Positions 1 to 7,546 of a stretch of 64,000 nucleotides of DNA are shown here, one piece after another (position 1 is the stretch's first letter; the number at the start of each line of letters is the position of its first letter). Under the pieces are notes generated by a model. It was not told where the DNA came from, made no database searches, and saw only the letters and a program-made list of their open reading frames with translations. Origin of the DNA: Knoellia sp. Soil729 (GTDB lineage Bacteria; Actinomycetota; Actinomycetes; Actinomycetales; Dermatophilaceae). The stretch spans positions 1,000,675 to 1,064,674 of the forward strand of contig NZ_LMSA01000001.1 in NCBI RefSeq assembly GCF_001427985.1. Reading direction: 5' to 3'. Position numbers and translations under genes: made by a program.

Positions 1-133
1 GCTCGACGTCGGCGTCACCATCGTCGTGCCCGACGCCCACGAGCGCGAACAGGCCCGGCTCGCGAATCTCACCCACAGTCTCGCCCTCGACGAGCACCGC
101 GGCGCGCTGGACGCGCTGGAGGACAGCGCGCAC
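1..133 (-). CDS. dtd: D-aminoacyl-tRNA deacylase, N-terminal part (cut by window edge)
   Basis: The first 44 codons begin [20 protein letters not shown] and continue to a [12 protein letters not shown] segment, which is the N-terminus of the DTD family. These enzymes hydrolyse D-aminoacyl-tRNAs (D-Tyr-tRNA and others) in the cytosol. The GTG start (131-133) directly abuts the TGA of the upstream asparaginase (134-136), so the two are probably translationally coupled. The rest of the gene lies beyond position 1. The family call rests on the N-terminal motif only, but this motif is very typical. Confidence 0.85.
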   Translation of the reverse strand, partial: MRAVLQRVQRAAVLVEGETVGEIREPGLFALVGVGHDDGDADVE

Positions 134-1117
134 TCAGATGCCGACGGCCACGACGGAGCCCACCGGCTCGCCGTGCCCGAGGATGGGTGCGTCCTCGAGC
201 GCCTGCAGGGCGCCCGTCTCGACACCGAGCCGGCGAAGCACGGCGGCGAGGATGACGGTGCGAGCCCGCTGCCCGCCGTCGGCCACCTTGAGGGCGATGC
301 CGCGGCCGTCGGCCAGCCCCACGGCATACACGGCTTCCGCGCCGTCCTTGGCGATGGCGCCCGGGGTGCGCTGGATGAACGTCGTGACGTCGCGGCGGCT
401 GCCACCGAGGTACTCGGGGTGGCTGCGGATGGCGTCGGCGACGCGCGCCTCGTCGGTGCCGGGTGCAGCGCTGGCGATGCGCCCGAACGCCCGGGCCAGG
501 CCCGCGAGGGAGATGGCCATGACGGGAGCCCCGCACCCGTCGATCGCGGTCGCGGCGACCGGTTCGCCCGCGAGCTCCGCCAGCGTCGCGTCACACGCCC
601 GCTGAAGCGGGTGGTCGACCTCGAGGTATGTCGTGTGGTCCCAACCTGCCGCGACGCACGTCGCGAGCATGCCGGAGTGCTTGCCCGAGCAGTTCTGGGC
701 GAGGGACTCCTTCTCGTGCCCGGCGCGGATCCACTCGAGCCTGGCCTGGTCATCGACCGGGTAGTCCGGGGTGTTCTGGAGGTCGGCGACCGTGAGGCCG
801 GCGCCGTCGAGGATCTCGCGCACGGCCTCGAGGTGGAAGTCCTCGCCCGAGTGGCTCGCGCTCACGAGCGCGAGGTGGCGGGGCGCGACGTCGAGCCCGC
901 TGCGCACCATGGCCAAGGCCTGTACCGGCTTGTTGGAGGACCTCGGGAGGACCGGGTCCGTCGCGTTGCCGAGCTCCAGCTCCACGGAGCCGTCGGCCGC
1001 GGTCACGGCGACGCTGGCCCGGTGGACGGATTCGACGAAGCCGCCCCGGATCGCTTGCGCGAGAACCGGAGCGGCGTCGAGGACAGCAGGGGTGCGGGAA
1101 GTCTGGGAGGCGCTCAC
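134..1117 (-). CDS. Asparaginase, asparaginase II (thermolabile) family
   Basis: About 327 aa. The protein shows the hallmarks of the Asparaginase_II family: SASHSGEDFHLEAV near residue 70, NCSGKHSGML near 125 and DGCGAP near 175. It should hydrolyse L-asparagine to aspartate and ammonia in the cytosol. The GTG start at 1117 (MSASQTSRTPAV) is chosen because the open frame upstream of it is only a shadow of the neighbouring lysine-rich gene. It is followed without a gap by dtd. The family is distinct from the bacterial type I/II (AnsA/AnsB) enzymes, so substrate preference is not certain. Confidence 0.85.
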   Translation of the reverse strand: MSASQTSRTPAVLDAAPVLAQAIRGGFVESVHRASVAVTAADGSVELELGNATDPVLPRSSNKPVQALAMVRSGLDVAPRHLALVSASHSGEDFHLEAVREILDGAGLTVADLQNTPDYPVDDQARLEWIRAGHEKESLAQNCSGKHSGMLATCVAAGWDHTTYLEVDHPLQRACDATLAELAGEPVAATAIDGCGAPVMAISLAGLARAFGRIASAAPGTDEARVADAIRSHPEYLGGSRRDVTTFIQRTPGAIAKDGAEAVYAVGLADGRGIALKVADGGQRARTVILAAVLRRLGVETGALQALEDAPILGHGEPVGSVVAVGI

Positions 1118-1148
1118 GCCCCCCAGACTAGGTCCGCGGGGGAATCCT

Positions 1149-1826
1149 TCAGTCGCCGACCTTGTCAGCGGCCTTGGCCGTCGCCTTGGTCGTGGAGGAA
1201 GCGGCCTTCTTGGCGGAGGTCGTCGTGGCCTTGGCGGAGGTCGTGGTGCGCTTGGCGCCCTTGGCCGCGGTCGTGCTGGTGCGCTTGGCGGCGGTGCGGG
1301 TGCGCTTGGCGGCGGCCTTGATGTCGGTCGCGGCGACCTCGGCGTCCTCGGCCACGGTGTCGACGACGATCTCGGCGACGTGGGCGGCCTCCTTGCGGCC
1401 GGTGGTGAAGGTCGCGAGGGCGGAGCTGCGGACGTCGAGGACGGCCTTGCGGGCGGTCGTGACGGCACCCTTGCCGAGGGAGAGGGTGGTCTCGGCCTGG
1501 GCGACGAGGTCCTTGGTGGCCTTCTGGTTCTTGATGCGGGTCACGAGCTTCTCACCGCGGACGGCGAGGTCCTCGTAGCCCTTGGCGACCTGGTCGGCCG
1601 TGGCGACACCCTGGTTGAGGGCCTTGGTCGGGAACGCCTTGACGTCCTCGATAACGACCTCGGCGCGCTTCTGCATGGCGTTCGGCGCGAGGTCCGCACG
1701 CAGCTCCGCGCGGGTCCTGTCGGCGCGCAGGCGGGCCTCACGGGCGCGCTCGACGGCGAGGTCCGTGGCGCCGACGACGGCGAACAGCGGGGTGGTGGGC
1801 TTCTTGGCGGTGGTCTTGCTGGCCAT
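1149..1826 (-). CDS. HBHA-like coiled-coil protein with Lys/Ala/Thr-rich tail
   Basis: 225 aa. The N-terminal half (PLFAVVGATDLAVERAREAR, then a long helical region with VAKGYEDLAVRGEKLV) resembles mycobacterial heparin-binding hemagglutinin HBHA. The last about 70 residues are a low-complexity KRTxTxAK/AKxA tail, like the lysine-rich tail of HBHA and of histone-like proteins. It could therefore bind DNA, polyanions or a storage-granule or membrane surface. The ATG at 1826 has an AGGAG at 5 nt; the GTG two codons earlier would sit on top of it. The next gene upstream on the same strand is an XRE regulator, the same order as Rv0474-Rv0475(hbhA) in M. tuberculosis (from memory). Confidence 0.75.
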   Translation of the reverse strand: MASKTTAKKPTTPLFAVVGATDLAVERAREARLRADRTRAELRADLAPNAMQKRAEVVIEDVKAFPTKALNQGVATADQVAKGYEDLAVRGEKLVTRIKNQKATKDLVAQAETTLSLGKGAVTTARKAVLDVRSSALATFTTGRKEAAHVAEIVVDTVAEDAEVAATDIKAAAKRTRTAAKRTSTTAAKGAKRTTTSAKATTTSAKKAASSTTKATAKAADKVGD

Positions 1827-1880
1827 GTTCACTCCTGGTGTGGGTGGGTGGTGCGGATACGAAGGGTTCGTGCGTCGGGA

Positions 1881-2249
1881 TCAGCGCTGGGGGTCCGCGC
1901 CGGTGAAGGACTCATAGACGTCGAGCAGCGTTGCTCGTTGACGGTCGGTGAGGTTCGGGTCGGCGGCGATGGCGTCCCGGACGGTCGTGGTGCTGGCCTC
2001 CGCCACGGGGTGCTCGTCGAGGATCCCGGCCTTGACGTAGAGCGTCTCGGCCGACACCTCCAGCCCCTTGGCGAGCTGCTGCAGGATCTCGGCGCTCGGG
2101 CGCTTGAGGCCGCGCTCGAGCTGTGACAGGTAGGGGTTCGAGATCCCGGCGAGCTCGGAGAGCTGACGCAGCGACAGACGGTGGGACAGACGCTGCTCAC
2201 GCAGGTAGTCGCCCAGTCCGGCGAGGTCGTTCAGCGGGTTCCGGCTCAT
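1881..2249 (-). CDS. XRE-family transcriptional regulator
   Basis: 122 aa. A helix-turn-helix of the Cro/C1 type occupies residues 12-70 (LREQRLSHRLSLRQLSELAG, then ISNPYLSQLERG). A short C-terminal part includes ILDEHP. It lies immediately upstream of the HBHA-like gene on the same strand and probably controls it, as expected from the Rv0474-hbhA arrangement. The ATG at 2249 (MSRNPLND) is the first in-frame start that precedes the domain; the long upstream open frame is a shadow of the divergent DUF4395 gene. No strong ribosome site is visible, so a leaderless message is possible. Confidence 0.85.
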   Translation of the reverse strand: MSRNPLNDLAGLGDYLREQRLSHRLSLRQLSELAGISNPYLSQLERGLKRPSAEILQQLAKGLEVSAETLYVKAGILDEHPVAEASTTTVRDAIAADPNLTDRQRATLLDVYESFTGADPQR

Positions 2250-2382
2250 GCATCCATTGTGCTTGCTCCAGTTAGCAGAATGCAAACCGGGGCAAGCGTG
2301 ATCGTGGCCACACCCTCCACTTCGTCGACCACAACCAGAGACGATGTATGCCGTCCGTGGGGTATCGAGATAACCTTGCGTT

Positions 2383-2979
2383 ATGCCCGTGCGCCAGTTG
2401 CTGAGCTTCCCGAACCCGGTCAACGAGAAGGCCGCGCGGTCCGTGGCCGGTGGCGTCGTCGTGCTCGGGGTCCTGACGCTGCTCACCCAGTGGTGGTGGC
2501 TGGCGGTGCTGCTGGCGGCCGGCTTCGCGCTGCGTGCCGCCGCCGGGCCCCGCTTCAGCCCGCTGGGCTGGCTGGCCGTGCATGCCGTCGCGCCGCGGTT
2601 CGGGGCACCCCGCATGGTTCCCGGCCCACCCAAGCGCTTCGCGCAGGCCGTCGGCCTGGTGACGAGCACGGCGGCGGCTGTGGCAGCCCTCGGTTTCGGG
2701 GCGACGACGGTGGCGTCAGTGCTGCTCGCGGTCCTCGTGCTCTTCGCGACCCTGGAGTCTGTCCTCGGGTTCTGTGCCGGCTGCTGGGTGTTCGGTCACC
2801 TCATGCGCCTCGGCGTCATCCCCGAGGAGACCTGCGAGGCCTGCAACAACCTCACCCTCCGCCAGCCGGAGCCACGAGCCGAGCCCCAGCCCCAATCCGA
2901 GCGCCAGCCGGAGCCCCAAGCCGAGCGCCAGCCGGAGCCCCACGCCGAGCGCCAGCCCCAGCCGCAGCCGACTCCCTGA
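2383..2979 (+). CDS. DUF4395 membrane protein with repetitive charged tail
   Basis: 198 aa. Two pairs of hydrophobic segments (about 20-60 and 90-130) surround the typical DUF4395 motif FGAPRMVPGPPKRFAQ. A conserved cysteine region, GFCAGCWVFG followed by CEAC, comes after them. The function of the family is not established; the paired cysteines suggest metal or redox chemistry at the membrane. The last about 40 residues are an in-frame repeat of RQPEPxAE-like units, which is not part of the family core. Divergent from the XRE gene. Its 3' end faces the BKACE gene across a large palindrome. Confidence 0.75.
   Translation: MPVRQLLSFPNPVNEKAARSVAGGVVVLGVLTLLTQWWWLAVLLAAGFALRAAAGPRFSPLGWLAVHAVAPRFGAPRMVPGPPKRFAQAVGLVTSTAAAVAALGFGATTVASVLLAVLVLFATLESVLGFCAGCWVFGHLMRLGVIPEETCEACNNLTLRQPEPRAEPQPQSERQPEPQAERQPEPHAERQPQPQPTP
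2860..2976 (+). repeat. 24-bp coding tandem repeat (RQPEPxAE units)
   Basis: Three near-identical 24-bp units encode RQPEPRAE, RQPEPQAE and RQPEPHAE, with shorter PQPQSE and RQPQPQPTP remnants between and after them. They form the proline/glutamate/glutamine tail of the DUF4395 protein. The units differ by only a few bases, so copy number is likely variable between strains. Confidence 0.85.
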
Positions 2980-2994
2980 CCCCGCACCCACGCA

Positions 2995-3059
2995 CGACTG
3001 ATTGCCCGTTTGGCCAGTTGCGAGGGCACCGAGCACTTGGCCAAACGGGCAATCAGTCG
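2995..3059. repeat. Dispersed palindrome family A, copy 1
   Basis: Two perfectly complementary 22-nt arms, 2995-3016 and 3038-3059, are separated by a 21-nt loop. The arm core is ATTGCCCGTTTGGCC. It lies between the converging DUF4395 and BKACE genes and could act as a bidirectional transcription stop. A second copy with the same arm sequence is at 18902-18966, so this is a repeated element rather than a one-off terminator. Confidence 0.9.
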
Positions 3060-3063
3060 GTTC

Positions 3064-3906
3064 TCAGCGCGGCTTGATGCCGAGCAGCTCGCGCGCCTGC
3101 GTCGTCGACATCGGCGGACGCTGCATCGTCGTCGCCACCTCGGCCGCCCTGGCCACGAGCTCGGAGTTGTGCTGCACCTGCTGACCGCGAGCGAACACCA
3201 CGTTGTCCTCCATCCCGACCCGCAGGTGGCCCCCGGCCGACAGCGCCGCCGCCAGGACGGGCAGGTGCGTGCGACCGATGCCCGTGGCCGACCACGACGT
3301 CACCTCGTCGGGCAGCATCGCGACCCCAGCCATGAGCGCCGCCGCGGTCCCGGGCATGGCGCCGGGCACTCCGAGGACGAAGTCGACATGGACCTTGCCG
3401 CCGAACGGCAGCCCGTGGGTGTCGAGAAGCCGTTGCAGGGCGTGCACATGACCCAGCTCGAAGAGCTCGAACTCGGGCACGACCTCGCGCTCCTGCGCCT
3501 GGACATAGAGGTCGGACATGAAGCCCCACGGGTTGAGGAAGACGTCGTCACCGAAGTTCGTCGTGCCGCAGGTCAGCGAGCACGAGTCCGGTTCGGCGTC
3601 AAGGACGGTGAGGCGCTGCTCCAACGGGTCGTGCACCGACCCGCCGGTGGAGAGCTGGACGATGAGGTCGGTCTCCGAACGGATGGCGTCGACCGCGGCC
3701 TTGAGGTGGCCACCGTCCAACGTCGGCCGGTGCTCGCCGTCACGGATGTGCAGGTGAATCAGTGCCGCCCCGGCGGCCTCGCACGAACGGGCGGTCTCCA
3801 CCAGCTCGTCGAGCGTCGTCGGCAGCTGGGGCACGTCCGCCTTGGCGTGCTCGGCGCCTGTGGGGGCGACGGTGATGAGGGTCGTCGAACTGGGCGAGAG
3901 GGCCAT
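3064..3906 (-). CDS. BKACE (DUF849) family beta-keto acid cleavage enzyme
   Basis: 280 aa. The family condenses acetyl-CoA with a beta-keto acid to give acetoacetate and a new CoA ester. Seen here: the metal-binding HLHIR near residue 52, QLSTGG near 84, and the C-terminal GGHLRVGMEDNV typical of the family. The actual beta-keto acid is not readable from sequence. It begins with ATG at 3906 and stands alone. Its 3' end converges on DUF4395 across palindrome A, and its 5' side carries palindrome B. Confidence 0.85.
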   Translation of the reverse strand: MALSPSSTTLITVAPTGAEHAKADVPQLPTTLDELVETARSCEAAGAALIHLHIRDGEHRPTLDGGHLKAAVDAIRSETDLIVQLSTGGSVHDPLEQRLTVLDAEPDSCSLTCGTTNFGDDVFLNPWGFMSDLYVQAQEREVVPEFELFELGHVHALQRLLDTHGLPFGGKVHVDFVLGVPGAMPGTAAALMAGVAMLPDEVTSWSATGIGRTHLPVLAAALSAGGHLRVGMEDNVVFARGQQVQHNSELVARAAEVATTMQRPPMSTTQARELLGIKPR

Positions 3907-3969
3907 GGCGGTCAGTGTGTCAGGACCGCTGGGGCGGCTCGGGCCCAGCCCGTGACTTCGCCTGACGGA

Positions 3970-4027
3970 CTCTCACTTCGCGTGGTCGCGGCGACCAGGC
4001 GAAGTGAGAGCAACCCACTTCAGGCGG
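3970..4027. repeat. Dispersed palindrome family B, copy 1
   Basis: Outer arms CTCTCACTTCGC (3970-3981) and GCGAAGTGAGAG (3999-4010) are perfectly complementary. An inner pair TGGTCGC/GCGACCA extends the hairpin almost to its centre. A tail reading CAACCCACTTCAGGCGG follows. Copy 2 (14764-14820) shares the outer arms and the tail. The element lies between two genes that are both on the minus strand. Confidence 0.85.
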
Positions 4028-4039
4028 GGAAGGTGGGAC

Positions 4040-5080
4040 TCAGGGGGTGACGATGACGGTCTGGGCGCCGGCGACCGTTCCGGCGGCGAGGACGGCGTCG
4101 GTGGGCGTGTTGCGCTTGATGACCGCCAGGGCGATCGGCCCGTCCTCGTAGTGGCGCGCCACCGTCGTGATGCGACCCACCACGCGGCCCTCGAGCGTCA
4201 GCTCGGCGCCCGCCTCGGGCAGGACGTGACCCGACCCGTCGAGGTGCAGGAAGACGATCCTCCGAGGCGGGCGGCCCAGGTTGTGCACCCGGGCGATGGT
4301 CTCCTGCCCGCGGTAGCAGCCCTTGTGCAGGTGCACCGCCGTGCGCAGCCAGTCGAGCTCGTGGGCGATGGTGCGGTGGTCGGTCTCGAACCCCAGCCGC
4401 GGCCGCCACGCCGCCACCCGCAGCGCCTCGGCTGCCCACGTGCCGGCCAGCGGCCGGTCGCCCACGGCTGACTCCAGCTCGGCGCGGGGCACGATGAGCT
4501 CGCGCCAGCGACGCGCCTCCCCCGGGTGCCCCGCCTCCGGCCCGTAGGCCGCGGTGTCACCCACGAGGTGGGGCCAGGGGTCGACCCACGCGAGTGGCTC
4601 GCCCTCGGCGCTGGCGGCCGAGAGCGGTTCGCCGAGCACGGCATACGCCTCACTGACGTCCGCGACCTCGACACGCAGCATGAAGCGCATGGAGTCCAGC
4701 CACGCCACCAGCGCGGGCGCCGTGCCGGGCTCGACCGTGATCCACGTGGTCTGGCCGTCGTCGACGACGTGCAGGGCATGCTCGATGTGCCCCTTGGGTG
4801 ACAGGACGAGCGACTCGGTCGACACGCGAGGGGCCAGCCCGGTGAGCTGCTGCGACGTGATCGAGTGCAGCCAGGACAGGCGGTCGGGGCCCGTGACCGT
4901 GACGACACCGCGCTGCGAGAGGTCGACGACGGCCAACCCCTCGTCGAGCAGTCGCTGCTCACGGCCGGGGTCGCCGTAGTGCGCGGCCACACCGCCGTCG
5001 AGACCCTCGCCGGCCACGGCCCCGGGCCGGGCGAGGAGAGGGGAAACCACAGGGGCGGGGGCGGTGCTTGTGTCGGTCAT
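4040..5080 (-). CDS. ygfZ: YgfZ/GcvT-like folate-binding protein
   Basis: 346 aa. The family signature K-G-C-Y-x-G-Q-E is present as HKGCYRGQETIARVHNLGRP near residue 255, preceded by a GcvT-type fold. YgfZ proteins bind tetrahydrofolate and help assembly or repair of certain iron-sulfur enzymes. The start ATG overlaps the stop of the preceding fur-like gene (ATGA at 5077-5080), so the two form a coupled operon. This pairing of a metal-responsive regulator with an Fe-S maturation factor suggests iron- or zinc-linked control, which is inference. Confidence 0.88.
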   Translation of the reverse strand: MTDTSTAPAPVVSPLLARPGAVAGEGLDGGVAAHYGDPGREQRLLDEGLAVVDLSQRGVVTVTGPDRLSWLHSITSQQLTGLAPRVSTESLVLSPKGHIEHALHVVDDGQTTWITVEPGTAPALVAWLDSMRFMLRVEVADVSEAYAVLGEPLSAASAEGEPLAWVDPWPHLVGDTAAYGPEAGHPGEARRWRELIVPRAELESAVGDRPLAGTWAAEALRVAAWRPRLGFETDHRTIAHELDWLRTAVHLHKGCYRGQETIARVHNLGRPPRRIVFLHLDGSGHVLPEAGAELTLEGRVVGRITTVARHYEDGPIALAVIKRNTPTDAVLAAGTVAGAQTVIVTP

Positions 5081-5496
5081 GACTGCTTCCTGCAGGTGCG
5101 GCAGAGGCCGTGGATGGCGGCATGGGTGACGTCAGCCTCGAACCCGAGGGAACGGTCGAGACGGGCCACGAATTCCTCGGCCACGTCGGCGGGTGCCTCG
5201 TCCACGCAACCACAGTCACGGCATACGACATGGATGTGGGTGGCGTGCGTCGTGAGGTGATAGCTGGGCACCCGGTGGTCGACGTGCGTGTGCGTCACGA
5301 GCCCGAGCTCCTGCAACGCCTCGAGTGAGCGGTAGACCGTCGACAGCGCCATGGGCGCGGCGTCCGTGGCGGGGGCCGCCTCCACGATCTGCTCGGGCGT
5401 GGCGTGGCCGAGCTGCTCCACCAGGTCGAGGACCTGCTGGCGCTGCGGCGTGAGCCGCCGGCCGGCGGCTCGCAGACGCGTGCCGAGATCACTCAC
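5077..5496 (-). CDS. Fur-family metalloregulator
   Basis: 139 aa. Winged-helix N-terminus (RLRAAGRRLTPQRQQVLDLV) with STVYRSLEALQELGLV as recognition region. The dimerization and metal part contains HATHIHVVCRDCG and a C-terminal CRTC, giving two CxxC zinc knuckles. Whether it senses Fe, Zn or peroxide is not decidable here. The GTG at 5496 (MSDLGTRLR) is preceded by GGTGG. It is the first gene of a two-gene operon with ygfZ and is divergent from the LytR-type gene. Confidence 0.88.
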   Translation of the reverse strand: MSDLGTRLRAAGRRLTPQRQQVLDLVEQLGHATPEQIVEAAPATDAAPMALSTVYRSLEALQELGLVTHTHVDHRVPSYHLTTHATHIHVVCRDCGCVDEAPADVAEEFVARLDRSLGFEADVTHAAIHGLCRTCRKQS

Positions 5497-5554
5497 CCCA
5501 CCAATGTATGCCGGTCGGCCGGCGGGGCGAGACCGCCCACCTACACTGGGCCGC

Positions 5555-6571
5555 GTGCTAGACGACTTCGCCACCGAGGACAGCGGTACCCCGCCCCGGG
5601 CCCGACGAAAGCCTCGCTGGGGACGGCGCTTCCTCGTCGTCGTGGCCTCGGTTGTCGCCCTCGCCCTCGTGGCGGGTGGCGGCTTCCTCTTTTTCCTCAA
5701 CCAGAAGGTCTCGGGCAACATCACGCACGACGACCTGCTCCCCAAGGCGGCACCGTCCGCCACGCTGCCGGACGGTTCGAGCGTCGCGCTCCCGCAGAAG
5801 GACGTCGGCGAGAACTACCTCATCATCGGCTCGGACGCCCGACCCGGTGACACCGCGAGCCGCTCCGACGTCATCGTCATCGTGCACGTGCCTGAGGACA
5901 AGAAGGCCGTCCAGCTCATCCACTTCCCCCGGGACCTCTACGTGCAGATCCCGGGCCGCAAGAAGGACAAGATCAACGCGGCCTACGCCTACGGCGGGGC
6001 GCCCCTGCTCGTGAGCACCCTCCAGGGCCTGCTCGGTGTCAAGATCGACCACGTCGCCAAGACCGACTTCGAGGGCTTCAAGCGCATGACCGACGCCGTC
6101 GGTGGGGTACGCGTCTATGCCGAGGAGTCCAGCGACGGGATCCAGCAGGGCTGGAACAACCTCGACGGCACCCAGGCCCTGGCCTTCGTCCGCGAGCGCC
6201 ACGAGCTCTCGGAGGGCGACATCTCGCGTGGCCGGCGCCAGCAGGCGTTCATCAAGGCGCTCATGCTCAAGGTCCTGAGCCGCGACGTCATCACCAACCC
6301 GGTCACGGTGACCAAGTTCATCGGTGCGGCGACCGACAACCTCGTCGTCGACAAGGCGCTGTCCGTGGGCACGATGCGCAGCGAGGCCATCTCGCTGCGC
6401 AACATCCGCAGCTCCGACGTCGTCTTCATCACCGCACCGTTCACCGGGTTCGGCACCGCCCCCGACGGCGGGTCCATCGACATCCTCGACGAGCCCGGTA
6501 TGGCCGACCTGGGCAAGGCCCTGCGCACGGACACGATGGACGAGTACGCCGACGCCACCGTCACGCCCTGA
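5555..6571 (+). CDS. LytR-CpsA-Psr family cell-wall glycopolymer ligase
   Basis: 338 aa. One N-terminal membrane segment (residues 27-48) is followed by the extracytoplasmic LCP domain. Seen there: IIGSDARPGDTASRSDVI, FPRDLYVQIPG, KINAAYAYGG and FVRERHELSEGDISRGRRQQ, the usual LCP signature order. LCP proteins attach teichoic acids, arabinogalactan or capsule to peptidoglycan. The GTG at 5555 is chosen because a -10-like TACACT at 5542-5547 would make the message leaderless there. Confidence 0.88.
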   Translation: MLDDFATEDSGTPPRARRKPRWGRRFLVVVASVVALALVAGGGFLFFLNQKVSGNITHDDLLPKAAPSATLPDGSSVALPQKDVGENYLIIGSDARPGDTASRSDVIVIVHVPEDKKAVQLIHFPRDLYVQIPGRKKDKINAAYAYGGAPLLVSTLQGLLGVKIDHVAKTDFEGFKRMTDAVGGVRVYAEESSDGIQQGWNNLDGTQALAFVRERHELSEGDISRGRRQQAFIKALMLKVLSRDVITNPVTVTKFIGAATDNLVVDKALSVGTMRSEAISLRNIRSSDVVFITAPFTGFGTAPDGGSIDILDEPGMADLGKALRTDTMDEYADATVTP

Positions 6572-6587
6572 CCCGACCCTTGTCCAG

Positions 6588-7097
6588 TTACTCGACGCGC
6601 TTGAGCTCTGCCGACAGGTGCGAGGTGAGCGGCTGGCCCATGGCCGCCATGTCCATCACCCACATGAGGTTGGACTGGACGTAGCCGTACATGCGGTGGG
6701 CCGCGGAGTAGTCCTTGGCGTGCGGGCTGCGCATGACACCGTCGGTGCGCAGCTCGACCTTGGCCGGCTGGGCGTGCCCGGCGTACATCTCCACGATGCC
6801 CGTCGGGTGGGTGAGGAGCAGCTCGACGTTGGTGCCGTCGTGCGACTGCGGCACGGGGCGCCAGAAGCCGACCTCCGTGGCGAGGGGACGGACCTTCTCG
6901 CCGGCCTCGTCGAGGAGCCACGACTGGCTGCGCCACTCGAGGAAGGGGCGGCCGTCGTGGGAGCACACGACCTCCTGCCCGAAGTTGGCCGACTCCATCG
7001 TCGGGTAGCCGACGACGCCGGCGCCGGCCCACGTGCCGATGAGCCAGGCGAGCGGTGCGAGCTCGGGCGGGAGGTCTGTGTCGAGGTGGAATGCCAC
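6588..7097 (-). CDS. Nitrobindin-type heme beta-barrel (FABP-like)
   Basis: 169 aa. It has the N-terminal GTWAGAGVVGYPT motif and the FLEWRSQSW and GFWRPVPQS strands of the THAP4/nitrobindin (DUF1794) family. A C-terminal histidine in LTSHLSAELKR is the expected proximal heme ligand. Nitrobindins bind ferric heme and can isomerise peroxynitrite. The gene converges on the LCP gene with only 16 bp between and is divergent from the DsrE gene. The family member in M. tuberculosis is Rv0813c, in a comparable neighbourhood (from memory). Confidence 0.85.
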   Translation of the reverse strand: MAFHLDTDLPPELAPLAWLIGTWAGAGVVGYPTMESANFGQEVVCSHDGRPFLEWRSQSWLLDEAGEKVRPLATEVGFWRPVPQSHDGTNVELLLTHPTGIVEMYAGHAQPAKVELRTDGVMRSPHAKDYSAAHRMYGYVQSNLMWVMDMAAMGQPLTSHLSAELKRVE

Positions 7098-7132
7098 GAA
7101 TGGGATCGTAGTCGCACACCCGAGGAGGACCC

Positions 7133-7516
7133 ATGCCCGACGCTGTGCCCCCGTCCCTGCGCCCGCTCGTCGTCAAGATCACCTGCGGCGCCGAGGCCCT
7201 CGAACGCCTGAGCCAGGGTCTGACCGTTGCGGCCACCGCGGTCGCCGCCGGCGCCGAGGTCAGCCTGTGGCTCACGGGCGACGGCGCCTGGATGGCCGTC
7301 GCCGGGCGCGCCGAGGAGCTCTCCCTGCCCCACGGTGCACCGCTGCACGAGCTGCGGGACGCCCTGCTCGCCGGCGCCACCGTCACGGTCTGCGGACAGT
7401 GCGCCGCCCGTCGTGAGCTGACGCCGGACGACCTCCTGGAGGGTGCCACGGTCCGTGGCGCCGCGGCATACGTCGAAGAGGTCCTGCGACCGGGCGTGCA
7501 GGCGATCGTCTACTGA
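7133..7516 (+). CDS. DsrE-family sulfur-relay-like protein
   Basis: 127 aa. DsrE/DsrF-like fold: LVVKITCGAEALERLSQGLT at the N-terminus, a central ATAVAAGAEVSLWLTGDGAW, and VTVCGQCAARREL carrying the possible active cysteines near residues 86-89. Such proteins move sulfur or bind small ligands. A GAGGAGG site stands before the ATG at 7133. Only 35 bp separate it from the divergent nitrobindin gene. Confidence 0.78.
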   Translation: MPDAVPPSLRPLVVKITCGAEALERLSQGLTVAATAVAAGAEVSLWLTGDGAWMAVAGRAEELSLPHGAPLHELRDALLAGATVTVCGQCAARRELTPDDLLEGATVRGAAAYVEEVLRPGVQAIVY

Positions 7517-7546
7517 AGCGCCGGACAGCTCCCCGAGGCGGCGGCG

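Noticed and set aside
26..1321. 431-codon plus-strand frame over asparaginase and the HBHA-like gene
   Set aside because: The minus strand encodes two convincing proteins here; the plus frame reads as compositional noise.
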